From CAYQPF01 sp964419225 (GTDB lineage Bacteria > Cloacimonadota > Cloacimonadia > Cloacimonadales > CAYQPF01): a DNA stretch of 64,000 bases. The stretch is from positions 1-64,000 of the forward strand of contig CAYQPF010000001.1 in the NCBI GenBank assembly GCA_964419225.1, in the 5' to 3' direction. The position numbers and the translations under genes were made by a program. The notes under the pieces were generated by a model that saw nothing but the letters and a program-made list of their open reading frames with translations, made no database searches and had not been told where the DNA came from. Shown here in pieces: positions 15,463 through 24,515 of the stretch (its first letter is position 1; every line of letters begins with the position of its first letter).

Positions 15463-17877
15463 CTAATTTTTTATACAAATTCTAAAACTGTTTTTAGCTT
15501 TAACAGTTGGTGCAGAACCTATACGTGATGCAACATTAAGATGTCCGTCAGCCTCAGCATAATAACCACCTCTTAACACTCTTAATGAGGTTGCAGAAGT
15601 TGCATTAGGTCCAATTGGATCGCTTGCTGAGCTTGCTGAGTAATTTGCAAACACATCATAACACCATTCATTGGCGTTTCCACTCATATCATAAATACCG
15701 AGTTCATTGGGTTCAAGTGTTCCAACATTGTGCATTACACCGGAAGAATTACTCATTCCCCAAGCAACCAATACACTTAAATTATTACCTGAGAAAATTT
15801 TGTTTGTTGTTAATTTGCCACCTTTTGCAGCAAATTCCCATTCAGCTTCTGTAAGTAGTCTGTAGCCGTTCGCACTCACAAAATCACAAACAGGGATAAA
15901 GGTTGCACCCCAATTGGCGGGATCTGTCGATCCATTTACAGTATAACAAGGAGTTTTGTTCTCTGCTATACTTCTTTTATTACAGTATTTAACTGCATCA
16001 AACCAGGTAGAAACAATAGGCATTTTACGATCAGCACCAGCTGCCGTTCCCATAATATTCTTATATTCACCTAATGTGATTTCATACTTAGAAATAGAAA
16101 TGTTCTTGGTTAAAGTAACATTATGCTTATTAACAGCATCATATTCAGCATTTGATTCACCCATCATGAAACTTCCAGGGCTGGAAGATGAAGTATTTAG
16201 GTTAACAAAGCTGTTGATTACAATTCTTCTCATAGCAACTGCACTAGTTCCCATTCCTGCTACAGCAGCAATAGCTTTGATTGTAGTTGTACTTTGAATA
16301 TCTAAAGGATGAGCACTATCATAAATTGGGGATGTACTTGTGGGAGCTGTTCCATCAAGTGTATATCTGATAACTGCTCCTTCAGCAGGACAGGATATAG
16401 TAATATCCTGAGGAGTGCTGAAAGCACTATCAGCTGGAGCTATTTCAGGTTTGGCAGTAATAAAGACATACTTGGAAGAATAAATAGCACTGGCTTTATA
16501 GTGAGGTTTAAAAGCTTTTACTCTTAAAGTAAGATTTGAACCAATTACAATTGGAGTAGAGGAACTATACAGAGTTGAAGTTTCAGTAGGATCCTTTCCA
16601 TCTGTAGTATAACGAAGTTCAGCACCATTAGTATCACAACTCAAGGTTACAGATTGAGGCTGGTTAAAATTAGTACCGGCTGGTGTTGCAGCAGGTCTGG
16701 CACATTCGTAAGAGATGATTCTGGTCATCATGGCACTTGGTGTTAAATCATCTTTAAAGGCAATTGCTTTTATAGTATTAACCTGAGAAGTAAGAGGGAT
16801 TGGATCTGTATAAACTCTTGAAGTATCGACAGGAGCATAATTACTTAAAGTATATCTGATAACAGCTCCGGTAGTTACTGTCGAAAGCTTGACTGTGACA
16901 TCATTATTCATTGTGGCTGTAACAGCGGCTCCGTTATTATCAGTCAATCCAGGTGCTCCTATTTTTATGTAGAAACTTTTGGTTGCAACTAAACTGGGGT
17001 AACTGCCATTTTTATAGGCCTGAGCAATAATTTTGGTTGAATCTGCTGTCACAGGAATTTCTAATGCAGGATCATAAATAGTGGATGTCTCGGTAGGTGT
17101 TGAACCATCTGTTGTATATCTGACTACAACTCCCGGTAATGTAACAATTTTTACACGTGCAGGAGTATTATAGAAAGTATCATCGTTGGAAGTGTTTGCA
17201 AGATCGACATCTTCAAATTTTGGTGCTTCTGTATATCTTTTGTATGTTTTAGAAATAACAGCACTTTCCGGGAAAATGGAACCAGGCTTAACTACTTTAG
17301 CTTTCATAACAGTAGTTTGCTGATTTAAGATAATCGTTGATGTATAAACAGAATCACTTGTAGTCGGGTCTGAACCATCCATTGTATAATAAATTGTTGC
17401 ACCAGGTGTAGGTGTTTTGATTTGTACATGCAGCGTATCAGTTGTATAAGTTGCACCTTCAGGTGTTGAATCAAAGAAAATCGGGAAACCACAGGCTATT
17501 TTATAAACATGTGTTATGATTGGACTTGATGTAAGTCCTTCCCGAACAACTTTTGCTTTGATGGTAGTTTCGAGATTTGTGATACGAATAGGGTGTGCCG
17601 GATCATATATACTACTTTGTTCGTTTGGATCGGTTCCATCCAGTGTATAATATATATTAGTAGGGATATGATTCGTAGTGTCAGCCGCAAAAAAGAAGCC
17701 TGTTGCACTAGTTAATGTCACACTAAGTGTATCATAGTAAGTTCCACCGGCAGGAGTCATAACCGGATTGGAACAATTTGTAATGTCGGAAACACCAGTT
17801 ACATCTTTAGTTTCTTTATCTGAACAAGATAAGATGAATATGGCTAATATAGCTAAGAGAATGCTTAAATATTTCAT
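15463..17877 (-). CDS. Lipoprotein with chitobiase-like repeats and C-terminal SUMF1 domain
   Basis: This 804-residue lipoprotein has lipobox FILS-C18. Residues about 35-550 hold six copies of a roughly 85-residue repeat. Each copy carries a YYT(L/M)DG(T/S)(D/A)P(T/N) core, an S-x-(I/V)-Y-x-x-x-x-I/P segment and a TTIKAKV strand. This is the CHB_HEX_C_1 (chitobiase/beta-hexosaminidase C-terminal-like) fold used as a surface spacer. Residues 556-804 are a formylglycine-generating-enzyme-like (FGE/SUMF1) domain: GSFMMGE, ISKYEITLGEY, WFDAVKYCNKRS, YRLLTEAEWEFAAKGG, GNANEWCYD, LRVLRGGYY. Exported SUMF1-like domains are often ligand-binding C-type-lectin-fold domains, not active FGE, and I cannot confirm a catalytic Cys pair. 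The gene is 9 nt upstream of the propeller gene and 44 nt downstream of the large lipoprotein gene. Confidence 0.88.
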   Translation of the reverse strand: MKYLSILLAILAIFILSCSDKETKDVTGVSDITNCSNPVMTPAGGTYYDTLSVTLTSATGFFFAADTTNHIPTNIYYTLDGTDPNEQSSIYDPAHPIRITNLETTIKAKVVREGLTSSPIITHVYKIACGFPIFFDSTPEGATYTTDTLHVQIKTPTPGATIYYTMDGSDPTTSDSVYTSTIILNQQTTVMKAKVVKPGSIFPESAVISKTYKRYTEAPKFEDVDLANTSNDDTFYNTPARVKIVTLPGVVVRYTTDGSTPTETSTIYDPALEIPVTADSTKIIAQAYKNGSYPSLVATKSFYIKIGAPGLTDNNGAAVTATMNNDVTVKLSTVTTGAVIRYTLSNYAPVDTSRVYTDPIPLTSQVNTIKAIAFKDDLTPSAMMTRIISYECARPAATPAGTNFNQPQSVTLSCDTNGAELRYTTDGKDPTETSTLYSSSTPIVIGSNLTLRVKAFKPHYKASAIYSSKYVFITAKPEIAPADSAFSTPQDITISCPAEGAVIRYTLDGTAPTSTSPIYDSAHPLDIQSTTTIKAIAAVAGMGTSAVAMRRIVINSFVNLNTSSSSPGSFMMGESNAEYDAVNKHNVTLTKNISISKYEITLGEYKNIMGTAAGADRKMPIVSTWFDAVKYCNKRSIAENKTPCYTVNGSTDPANWGATFIPVCDFVSANGYRLLTEAEWEFAAKGGKLTTNKIFSGNNLSVLVAWGMSNSSGVMHNVGTLEPNELGIYDMSGNANEWCYDVFANYSASSASDPIGPNATSATSLRVLRGGYYAEADGHLNVASRIGSAPTVKAKNSFRICIKN

Positions 17878-17921
17878 TATTTACCTCCAATCATGAGTAT
17901 ATTACTACTTTGTCAGCCATA

Positions 17922-20396
17922 CTACTGCAGGATTTGATTAAACAGATTTCTAACACCATCAACTCCCATGTAGGAAAGTGGGAATGTAAACAAATAACAG
18001 GTGTTTGTTACGCCATAGAATGGATCATTATATACTTTTTTTGTTGCCATTACGTAGGTTGAAAATTCATCATAGTTTTCTTGATCAGGTGATAAATTAT
18101 CAGAGTAAGGAAGCTTACTTCTAAAAGTATAAAGAGGTGTTACACTGGGATCAATCACTTGAGGTTTGAAATATGCCACAGGTCCTAATCCTTTCTGCTG
18201 GCTGTAGATTGATACTACAAAACATCCGCTGGTAGAATTGACATTGAGTGTTAATCCAGACAAATTGGTATTCGCAACAGGATTAACCCCAATCAACCAG
18301 GGCCTGTCATTTGTATTATCACGAATAGATGCCTGAACAGAAGAAAGTAAAGTAGGATCTGCAGGAATACCAAAGTAATTCTGAAGCATATACTTACTTT
18401 CGTTGCGTGATTTGTTGTTAATGTCAACCAAATTAGCACCAGTACTCAGGATGATATTGCCACCAGTTTTTAAATACATTTTTAATCCGATATAATCTCT
18501 CTGGAACATGTTTGTGTTAACTACTCCCGGATTACCTGGAGAGTCACAGTGATAAATAACATACTTAAACTTTTGAAGGTATGTTGATGCTAATAACTCA
18601 TAATGTACAGCACCACGTATAGAAAGTTTTTTCATATTTGAATCATTGTCATCTATGTATTTTTGTACAGCAATTCTGTCAAAATAATGAACATTAGAGT
18701 AACCACTTAAGGCAGACTGATAAAGAAAATCAATAGGGCCTTCAGGAGAAAGATTACTTTGTGCTTCATCAGAGTCAACAACCAGAATTCCGGATTTTTC
18801 TTCAGCAGACATTTTTGAGACTATTTCAAACTTAAATTCGGCAGGTGTTAAATCAACAGCACCCTGCAAATCTTCGATTACAACTTTAAGAGAGTGTAAA
18901 CCTAAAGTCAGATTGTTTGTTGTAATTTTTTGAGCAATAATATGGTCCACCGGGATTCTTAAATAGTTAACTAACCAAGGCTCAGGTAATTCATTCTGTG
19001 CCGGTTGTGCACTCATTAACGGAAGGAAATTGTATTTTCTGCCGTCTAATTGAACCCAATAGTATTTTACTTCAGAAAGGTAATCTCTATTATTAGCATC
19101 TTTCAAAACGCCTTGTTTTCTCTGGTTAGGATCATCAGATTCATATTCACCGCTAAATCCCCATCTGAAGAAAAACTTTGTAGCTTGATCACCAATCAGT
19201 TTATAAGTTGGATCGCCATAACCTTCAGAATTGTTAGAATCTTCATTACCTGGACCATCTTTCGGGAAGTCTAGGAATAACTGTGTTGCAAAATGTTTGC
19301 CACTGGGAGTATTAGTTTCAGGAACCACTTCTGAATTATTCATATCTGTAACATCAGAGTAATGATAATCACCTAAAGCATAGATTCTGTTAGGATAAAC
19401 AACTGATTGTGGTTTAAATGAATCATTAACATAGAACCCAACTGTATCAACATCTGAATAAATTCCAGCCAAATCAACAGCCTGTGCTAATAGATATGTG
19501 GTTGATACTTTAACCTGTGTTGTACCTGAAGGATCGCTGATAGAAGAATAATTAGTGGACAATCTGGGGTTGGATACGCCAGTCAAGTCAACCTGATCTT
19601 TTTTGTAAGATCTTTTTGTGTCAAACCATTCAGTCTCTCTAACAATAATACCATTATTATCAACTACTTTGAGCTTGTAACGGAAATACCAGGGAATACT
19701 GCCAATGTATGGATCAGTATCACTAATGGTAAAGTTGATTCTGAGTCCCAGACCAACTTCTGCTTCTTCAAGCTGTCCTTTCGATGAAGAGATCAATACA
19801 GTAGGTTTTGCAGATTCTACATTAAAGTATCTTCTGGCAATATTACTGACTTTACCACGATTATCAAAAGCAACAACTTCAAAAATACTAGGTGTGATTC
19901 GAGGTTGATTCAATGTATCGCAGGCTGGAAAATTGATCACAGCGTACAATTTGGTGGTCCTAATATCTCTTTTAGCGTAAGGATTATCCAAAGGAACTGA
20001 TTCATCCGCATTTTTTTGATAATGTAAAACCCAGCCGGTGTTCGATTCACCTGATAATAAATTTTCGTGATTCTTCAAGTTATCTGGAGTAAGCTCGCCT
20101 GTTGTGTCTAAAAATTCATAACCTGGTGTTGAAATAGGTTGTAAATCTTTATTGAGCACTCTGAAAGCATAATAGGCTACAGTCCCATCATGATCTGTTG
20201 CAGACCAATAGATCTTCTGTTGAAAAGAAACTGTATCCGAAATAACACTATTGTCATTTCCTCCAAAAGAACTGATCTCAATTGTCGGGGCCGAGTTTTG
20301 ATATAACTTGCCTTTATCACTACATGCAGTGAAAAAAGAAGATATTAAAACAGCGACAACTAATAGAATAACACGCTGATATGTTTTATTCAGCAT
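17922..20396 (-). CDS. Large lipoprotein, unknown function
   Basis: This 824-residue lipoprotein has lipobox FFTA-C25. The body begins with an Ig/FnIII-like stretch (IYWSATDHDGTVAYYAFRVLN) and several further beta-rich segments. At about residues 540-700 there is a region YFDRIAVQKYIDDND...FKYVIYHCDSPGNPGVVNTNMFQRDYIGLKMYLKTGGNIILSTG. Its alternating beta/alpha pattern resembles the DUF4350/glutamine-amidotransferase-like fold found in other exported proteins. I see no catalytic triad. An SD (AGGAGGAATT) precedes ATG 20396. It is the first of three exported proteins transcribed toward 14095 and probably shares a surface role with them. It is separated from folD by 86 nt of AT-rich DNA that may hold a promoter (TTGACT on the minus strand). 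Confidence 0.8.
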   Translation of the reverse strand: MLNKTYQRVILLVVAVLISSFFTACSDKGKLYQNSAPTIEISSFGGNDNSVISDTVSFQQKIYWSATDHDGTVAYYAFRVLNKDLQPISTPGYEFLDTTGELTPDNLKNHENLLSGESNTGWVLHYQKNADESVPLDNPYAKRDIRTTKLYAVINFPACDTLNQPRITPSIFEVVAFDNRGKVSNIARRYFNVESAKPTVLISSSKGQLEEAEVGLGLRINFTISDTDPYIGSIPWYFRYKLKVVDNNGIIVRETEWFDTKRSYKKDQVDLTGVSNPRLSTNYSSISDPSGTTQVKVSTTYLLAQAVDLAGIYSDVDTVGFYVNDSFKPQSVVYPNRIYALGDYHYSDVTDMNNSEVVPETNTPSGKHFATQLFLDFPKDGPGNEDSNNSEGYGDPTYKLIGDQATKFFFRWGFSGEYESDDPNQRKQGVLKDANNRDYLSEVKYYWVQLDGRKYNFLPLMSAQPAQNELPEPWLVNYLRIPVDHIIAQKITTNNLTLGLHSLKVVIEDLQGAVDLTPAEFKFEIVSKMSAEEKSGILVVDSDEAQSNLSPEGPIDFLYQSALSGYSNVHYFDRIAVQKYIDDNDSNMKKLSIRGAVHYELLASTYLQKFKYVIYHCDSPGNPGVVNTNMFQRDYIGLKMYLKTGGNIILSTGANLVDINNKSRNESKYMLQNYFGIPADPTLLSSVQASIRDNTNDRPWLIGVNPVANTNLSGLTLNVNSTSGCFVVSIYSQQKGLGPVAYFKPQVIDPSVTPLYTFRSKLPYSDNLSPDQENYDEFSTYVMATKKVYNDPFYGVTNTCYLFTFPLSYMGVDGVRNLFNQILQ

Positions 20397-20482
20397 AATT
20401 CCTCCTATATCTAATTAAATTATACATCTCCACATTAGTTCTTGATTATTCAATTTAAAATATTAGTCAACATTTTTATTCA

Positions 20483-21340
20483 TTATTTAAAATTTTTGTA
20501 TGATTTTATGACATTATTTAACAAAACTGCTGTAGTAACAGTCCCCACACCACCAGGTACCGGGGTAATTTGGGCTGCCTTGCTTTGGCAAGCATTGAAA
20601 TCGGCATCTCCTACATAAATACTTTTCCCTTCGTGAGTTACGATTTCATTAACTCCTACATCAATAATCACACAACCAGGAGAAATCATATCTTCCTTAA
20701 GAAAATTAGCTTTTCCTATAGCTGCAATAATTATATCAGCTTTCTTTGTATAATTTGAAATCTCTTTCGTTCTACTATGGCAAATTGTTACCGTTGCATC
20801 ACCAGGTTGGCCTTTTCTTAACAATAAATTGGCTACCGGTTTGCCAATGACATTACTTCTACCCAGTACAACAATGTTTTTTCCTGATGTATTGATCTGA
20901 TAATACTTCAAAATCTCTATAACAGCCTCTGCAGTGCAGGGGAGAAAACATTCTTTTTCCAGAAGCATTTTACCTGCATTAATAGGGCTCAAGGCATCAA
21001 TGTCCTTTAACGGATTTATTATGTCTGCCAGAAGTGATTCTGAAAGATGTGCAGGTAAGGGTTTTTGCACCATTATTGCGTGAATCCGGGGATCCTTGTT
21101 TAATTTCTGCATAAGTTCAATAAATTGTTTTTGATCAAGGTTCTCATATTTAAAGAATTCCACGTCAATACCAACTTTGGCACCTTGTTTACGGATACTT
21201 TCCGAATAGTATGCAGATGCAGAATCTGCACCTATTAAAACTAAAGCCATTCTGGGTTTAGTTTCCAAACTGTCAGTAATGGCTTTTATTTGGTTATAAA
21301 TTAATAAAGCAATGGGTTTACCCAGCAAAAGATCACTCAT
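20483..21340 (-). CDS. folD: FolD methylene-THF dehydrogenase/cyclohydrolase, catalytic Lys replaced
   Basis: This 285-residue enzyme of the one-carbon pathway would interconvert methylene-, methenyl- and formyl-tetrahydrofolate in the cytoplasm. Family motifs are clear: VQKPLPAHL (Gln), NPLKDIDALSPINAGKM (Asp), PCTAEA, VVLGRSNVIGKPVA (dinucleotide site) and ITPVPGGVGTVTTAVLL. In the segment SASAYYSESIRK the conserved Tyr is present, but the residue four positions later, normally the catalytic Lys (Tyr-x-x-x-Lys; K54 in E. coli), is Ile. From work on the human enzyme, loss of this Lys abolishes cyclohydrolase more than dehydrogenase activity. The codon read on the minus strand is ATC, with no frame problem. 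The gene follows ymdB with a 1-nt gap. Confidence 0.92.
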   Translation of the reverse strand: MSDLLLGKPIALLIYNQIKAITDSLETKPRMALVLIGADSASAYYSESIRKQGAKVGIDVEFFKYENLDQKQFIELMQKLNKDPRIHAIMVQKPLPAHLSESLLADIINPLKDIDALSPINAGKMLLEKECFLPCTAEAVIEILKYYQINTSGKNIVVLGRSNVIGKPVANLLLRKGQPGDATVTICHSRTKEISNYTKKADIIIAAIGKANFLKEDMISPGCVIIDVGVNEIVTHEGKSIYVGDADFNACQSKAAQITPVPGGVGTVTTAVLLNNVIKSYKNFK

Positions 21341-21341
21341 A

Positions 21342-22124
21342 TTAAACCACTCTGTCCTTTATTCTTTTAATTTCTAAAGCTTTTCCACTGGTATCATCTA
21401 AACGGATAAAAACTCCATTCAACTCCAAACCGGTCTCAGCTACCTCATATTTTGACGGCATACCTGTGAGCATTTTGTCAATTATAATGTTCTTTCTGAT
21501 ACCTATCACAGAATCGTGAGGACCTGTCATTCCGGCATCAGTCAAATAGGCTGTGCCCATAGGCAGAATTTCTTCATCGGCTGTCTGAATGTGGGTATGA
21601 GTTCCAATAATAGCACTTACTTTGCCATCAAAGGCAAAACCCATTGTTCTTTTTTCAGCTGTTGACTCTGCGTGGAAATCTACAAAAATTTTATTCGTTA
21701 TTTTTCTGAATTCCGGTAAATACTGCTCTAGAATTGTAAAAGGTGAATTTGCCACATTCATGAAAGCTTGGCCGACTAAAGTAACTACAAGCAGTTTATC
21801 TCCATTGGGTAAATTTTTGATAAAATAATTTTTCCCAATAGCTTTCTCCGGATAATTCAAAGGTTTGCAAATTCTGTTTTCAATTGCTAAATAATCAAAA
21901 GATTCCTTTTTATCCCAAAGATGATTTCCACTTGTTAAGATATCCACTCCGCCGTCAAACAACTCTTCACAGGTCTTCTCTGTTATTCCTCTGCCCGAAG
22001 CGATGTTTTCACAATTAGCAATACAGACATCTGCCTGAAACTTCTGTCTGTATTGCTGAACATATCTTCTGATTAAATTTCTTCCTGGTTGACCAAATAC
22101 ATCTGCAAAAAACAGAATATTCAT
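21342..22124 (-). CDS. ymdB: YmdB-family metallophosphoesterase
   Basis: This 260-residue cytoplasmic calcineurin-like phosphoesterase is of the TIGR00282/YmdB family. In Bacillus, YmdB hydrolyses 2',3'- or 3',5'-cyclic nucleotides and influences RNase Y-dependent processes. The metal ligands are visible in order: ADVFGQPGR (Asp), ANCENIASGRG (Asn/Glu), TSGNHLWD (Asn-His), DFHAESTAEK (His) and GTHTHIQTAD (two His). The length agrees with the family norm of about 265. The ATG shares its A with the TAA stop of rny (TAATG), so the pair is coupled, and rny-ymdB adjacency is conserved across many bacteria. Confidence 0.94.
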   Translation of the reverse strand: MNILFFADVFGQPGRNLIRRYVQQYRQKFQADVCIANCENIASGRGITEKTCEELFDGGVDILTSGNHLWDKKESFDYLAIENRICKPLNYPEKAIGKNYFIKNLPNGDKLLVVTLVGQAFMNVANSPFTILEQYLPEFRKITNKIFVDFHAESTAEKRTMGFAFDGKVSAIIGTHTHIQTADEEILPMGTAYLTDAGMTGPHDSVIGIRKNIIIDKMLTGMPSKYEVAETGLELNGVFIRLDDTSGKALEIKRIKDRVV

Positions 22125-23686
22125 TATTTTGCTACCGCCATTTGTCTGGTTTCTCTGATCACAGTAACTTTTATTTGTCCGGGATATTGCATTTCTGATT
22201 CAATTCTCTTGGCAATATCGGAAGCGATAAATACAGTTTTAGAATCATCAATGGTAACTGGGTCAACAATAATTCTTAATTCACGACCAGCTTGAATTGC
22301 ATAAGACTTATTCACACCTTCGATGGAGTTGGCAATTTCTTCCAATTTCTCAAGTCTCTGCATATAGGTTTCCAGCATTTCTCTGCGTGCACCGGGGCGA
22401 GCTCCTGAAATAGCATCTGAAGCTTGTACAAGCGGAGCATATACGCTCTCAGCTTCAACTTCCTCATGATGTGCTTCTATGGCATTGATGATAAGTTTGG
22501 TTTCACCATTCTTACGGCAAATGTTGGCACCTAAAACAGCATGTGATCCATCAAATTCATGATCAATAGCTTTACCGATGTCATGTAAAAATCCTGCTCT
22601 TCTGGCCACTTCCTGATCCAAACCAAGTTCTGCAGCCATTATCCCGCAGATCCAGGCAGATTCAATACTGTGCTGAAGTACATTCTGTCCATAAGATGTT
22701 CTGTATTGTAAACGTCCGATCAGTTTAATTAAATTGGGGGATATATTATGAATATTGGTTTCCAAGCATGCTTTTTCACCAAGAGCAACCAAAGTTATAT
22801 CCATTTCTTTTCTTGTTTTTTCGATTATCTCTTCAATTCTGCCCGGATGAATTCTGCCGTCGAGAATGAGTTTTTCCAAGGATAATCTGGCGATCTCTCT
22901 GCGTACAGGATCAAAACAGGAAAGAACAACTGCTTCAGGTGTATCATCAATGATCAGATCAACACCGGATGCTTTTTCAAAAGCACGGATGTTTCTTCCT
23001 TCACGGCCGATAATTCTGCCTTTCATTTCATCATTAGGTAAGGAAACAACAGCTACTGTAGATTCTGAAACATGATCAACAGCCATTCTCTGGATGGCAG
23101 ATGAAAGAATTTCAGCTACTTTCTTATTTGTATCAAGCTTTGTTTGTTCCAGAATTTGCTTTGCTTCATTAGCTGCAAATTCCTTGGCTTGCTCTTTCAC
23201 TTCATTTCTGATGATCTGAGTCGCTTCTTCTTTGCTTAAACCGGCAATTTCCTGCAGTTTGTGTTCCTGTTTTTGAATGACAGCTTCCAATTCATCTTTT
23301 CTTTTAGCAAAATCCGCTTCTCTGTCTTTGATTCTTTTTTCAATGTCCTGTAAAGACTGTTCCTTTTTGTCTAATGTTTCCAGTCTCTTCTCAAAACTGG
23401 ATACACGGTCATTGAACTTCTTTTCCAGTTGTCTTACTTCTTTTTGTCGTTCCTGAATCTCTTCATCATAAGTCTTTTTTACTTTGTACCACTCGTCTTT
23501 TGCTTCTAAAATTGTCGATTTCTTGAGTTGTTCTGCTTCAATTTTAGCTTCAGAAACTAAGTTTTCACAAATGTATTTAGCGTTCCGTATTTCGTCATAG
23601 GCTTTTTTTTGTTTTACGCGGTAGTAATAAAATGCCACCCCCGCACCCACGATCAATCCGGAAAGCAAATAAATAATCCATTCCAT
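22124..23686 (-). CDS. rny: Ribonuclease Y
   Basis: This 520-residue endoribonuclease starts mRNA decay at the membrane. Domains in order: an N-terminal transmembrane helix (about residues 3-22, IIYLLSGLIVGAGVAFYYY); a long charged coiled coil (about 30-190); a KH RNA-binding domain (GRIIGREGRNIRAFEKASGVDLIIDDTPEAVVLS, about 215-280); and an HD phosphodiesterase domain with HSIESAWICGIMA, FLHDIGKAIDHE and the later EAHHEEVE. The C-terminal domain ends IKVTVIRETRQMAVAK, typical of the family. The length is the family standard. The gene lies immediately downstream of zapA and the proposed 6S RNA. Confidence 0.96.
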   Translation of the reverse strand: MEWIIYLLSGLIVGAGVAFYYYRVKQKKAYDEIRNAKYICENLVSEAKIEAEQLKKSTILEAKDEWYKVKKTYDEEIQERQKEVRQLEKKFNDRVSSFEKRLETLDKKEQSLQDIEKRIKDREADFAKRKDELEAVIQKQEHKLQEIAGLSKEEATQIIRNEVKEQAKEFAANEAKQILEQTKLDTNKKVAEILSSAIQRMAVDHVSESTVAVVSLPNDEMKGRIIGREGRNIRAFEKASGVDLIIDDTPEAVVLSCFDPVRREIARLSLEKLILDGRIHPGRIEEIIEKTRKEMDITLVALGEKACLETNIHNISPNLIKLIGRLQYRTSYGQNVLQHSIESAWICGIMAAELGLDQEVARRAGFLHDIGKAIDHEFDGSHAVLGANICRKNGETKLIINAIEAHHEEVEAESVYAPLVQASDAISGARPGARREMLETYMQRLEKLEEIANSIEGVNKSYAIQAGRELRIIVDPVTIDDSKTVFIASDIAKRIESEMQYPGQIKVTVIRETRQMAVAK

Positions 23687-23710
23687 TTATTTCTCCGTTT
23701 AATTTATTTG

Positions 23711-23886
23711 CGAGTGTCCACGATACCGTGAAAAATGCTAATCGCGAACCAGCATTTTAGGTGGGCATCTACCTTTTCAGCTTTATATATCCGGCCAAAG
23801 CCGGCACGTACGCCACTAATGGCTCGATTCCCTCTACTTAATTGATTGCATTGCAATTTTACAGCACGAGAATCGCAGGCACTCAG
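23711..23886 (-). ncRNA. ssrS: Probable 6S RNA
   Basis: A non-coding stretch of about 175 nt sits between zapA and rny. Its ends pair. On the minus strand the 5' GAGTG-C-CTGCGAT pairs with 3' ATCGTGG-A-CACTC through about 12 pairs with one mismatch and G-U pairs, and the next CGTG pairs with CACG. Inside are an AAATGCT/AGCATTT hairpin and a CCGGC-TTT-GCCGG hairpin, giving a long rod with an internal open region like 6S RNA. The zapA-6S-(rny) order is, from my memory, a known arrangement in several phyla. 6S RNA mimics an open promoter and traps housekeeping RNA polymerase in stationary phase. Ends are approximate; the 5' end touches the zapA stop codon. Confidence 0.7.
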
Positions 23887-24155
23887 AACTTTATATTATC
23901 TATCAAATTAATCTGCTGATGCAGATTCTCTAAATCCTCACTTAATTTCGCATTCTGCTCTTTCAACTCAAAATACTTCTCACTAATGTTCAAAGCTGCC
24001 AGAAGAAAAAGTTTGCTTGCGTCGGGAATATTATACTTGTTGTCCAAGTCATTCAAAATCAAATTGAGGAATTTTGCATACTCCTCTATCTTGAGAGTAT
24101 CCTCACCCTTAAATTTATATTTCTTCCCGTAAATTTCTACAGTAATTGAATCCAT
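23883..24155 (-). CDS. zapA: Cell division protein ZapA
   Basis: This roughly 90-residue ZapA-family protein cross-links FtsZ filaments at the division ring. The N-terminal globular part has the signature ITVEIYGKKYKFKGED and IEEYAKFLNLILNDL. A helix LFLLAALNISEKYFELKEQN follows, then a C-terminal coiled coil, matching ZapA in order and length. I use ATG 24155; a TTG two codons upstream is possible and no clear SD distinguishes them. It lies 11 nt after the small coiled-coil gene, in the order pheT-coiled coil-zapA that is common in many bacteria. Confidence 0.9.
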   Translation of the reverse strand: MDSITVEIYGKKYKFKGEDTLKIEEYAKFLNLILNDLDNKYNIPDASKLFLLAALNISEKYFELKEQNAKLSEDLENLHQQINLIDNIKF

Positions 24156-24166
24156 TGTCAATTAAA

Positions 24167-24511
24167 CTATAGATTTTTCATTTGTGATAATAAAACATCT
24201 ATCTTGGTCGCAGCAACTTTACTCATGTTGTCAAAACCGTCAACTCTCTGCTGTAACTCATGTTTTTCTATTTTTAGCATCGCAATTTGTTGGTCCATTT
24301 CCTCTACTTGTGCTTCAAGTTTAGCTGCTTTTTCACATACTTCCTTGTTAGCTTCGTCGAGTTCCATGTACTTGAATTCTAAATTCTCTTTTTCTTTGTT
24401 CAATTCTTCATGATCTTCGTTTAATTTTGCGTGGGTCTCTTTCAGCTCTGTGTAGCTGTCAATAAGCATTTGAATCTTGCTTTGCAAACTATTTAAAGGT
24501 TGTTGTTCCAT
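24167..24511 (-). CDS. Small coiled-coil protein, ZapB-like
   Basis: This 114-residue acidic protein is one nearly continuous coiled coil (about residues 5-95) rich in Glu, Lys and Leu with heptad spacing, for example LKETHAKLNEDHEELNKEKENLEFKYMELDEANKEV. There are no signal or membrane segments. Its position between pheT and zapA, and its composition, suggest a ZapB-type cell-division accessory that links ZapA/FtsZ to other factors. Sequence alone cannot separate this from other short coiled coils. It starts 4 nt after the pheT stop and is followed by zapA after 11 nt. Confidence 0.8.
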   Translation of the reverse strand: MEQQPLNSLQSKIQMLIDSYTELKETHAKLNEDHEELNKEKENLEFKYMELDEANKEVCEKAAKLEAQVEEMDQQIAMLKIEKHELQQRVDGFDNMSKVAATKIDVLLSQMKNL

Positions 24512-24515
24512 CTTT

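Noticed and set aside
15463..17877. Active formylglycine-generating enzyme
   Set aside because: The SUMF1 fold is clear, but the catalytic cysteine pair was not seen and no sulfatase is nearby; kept as a fold assignment only.
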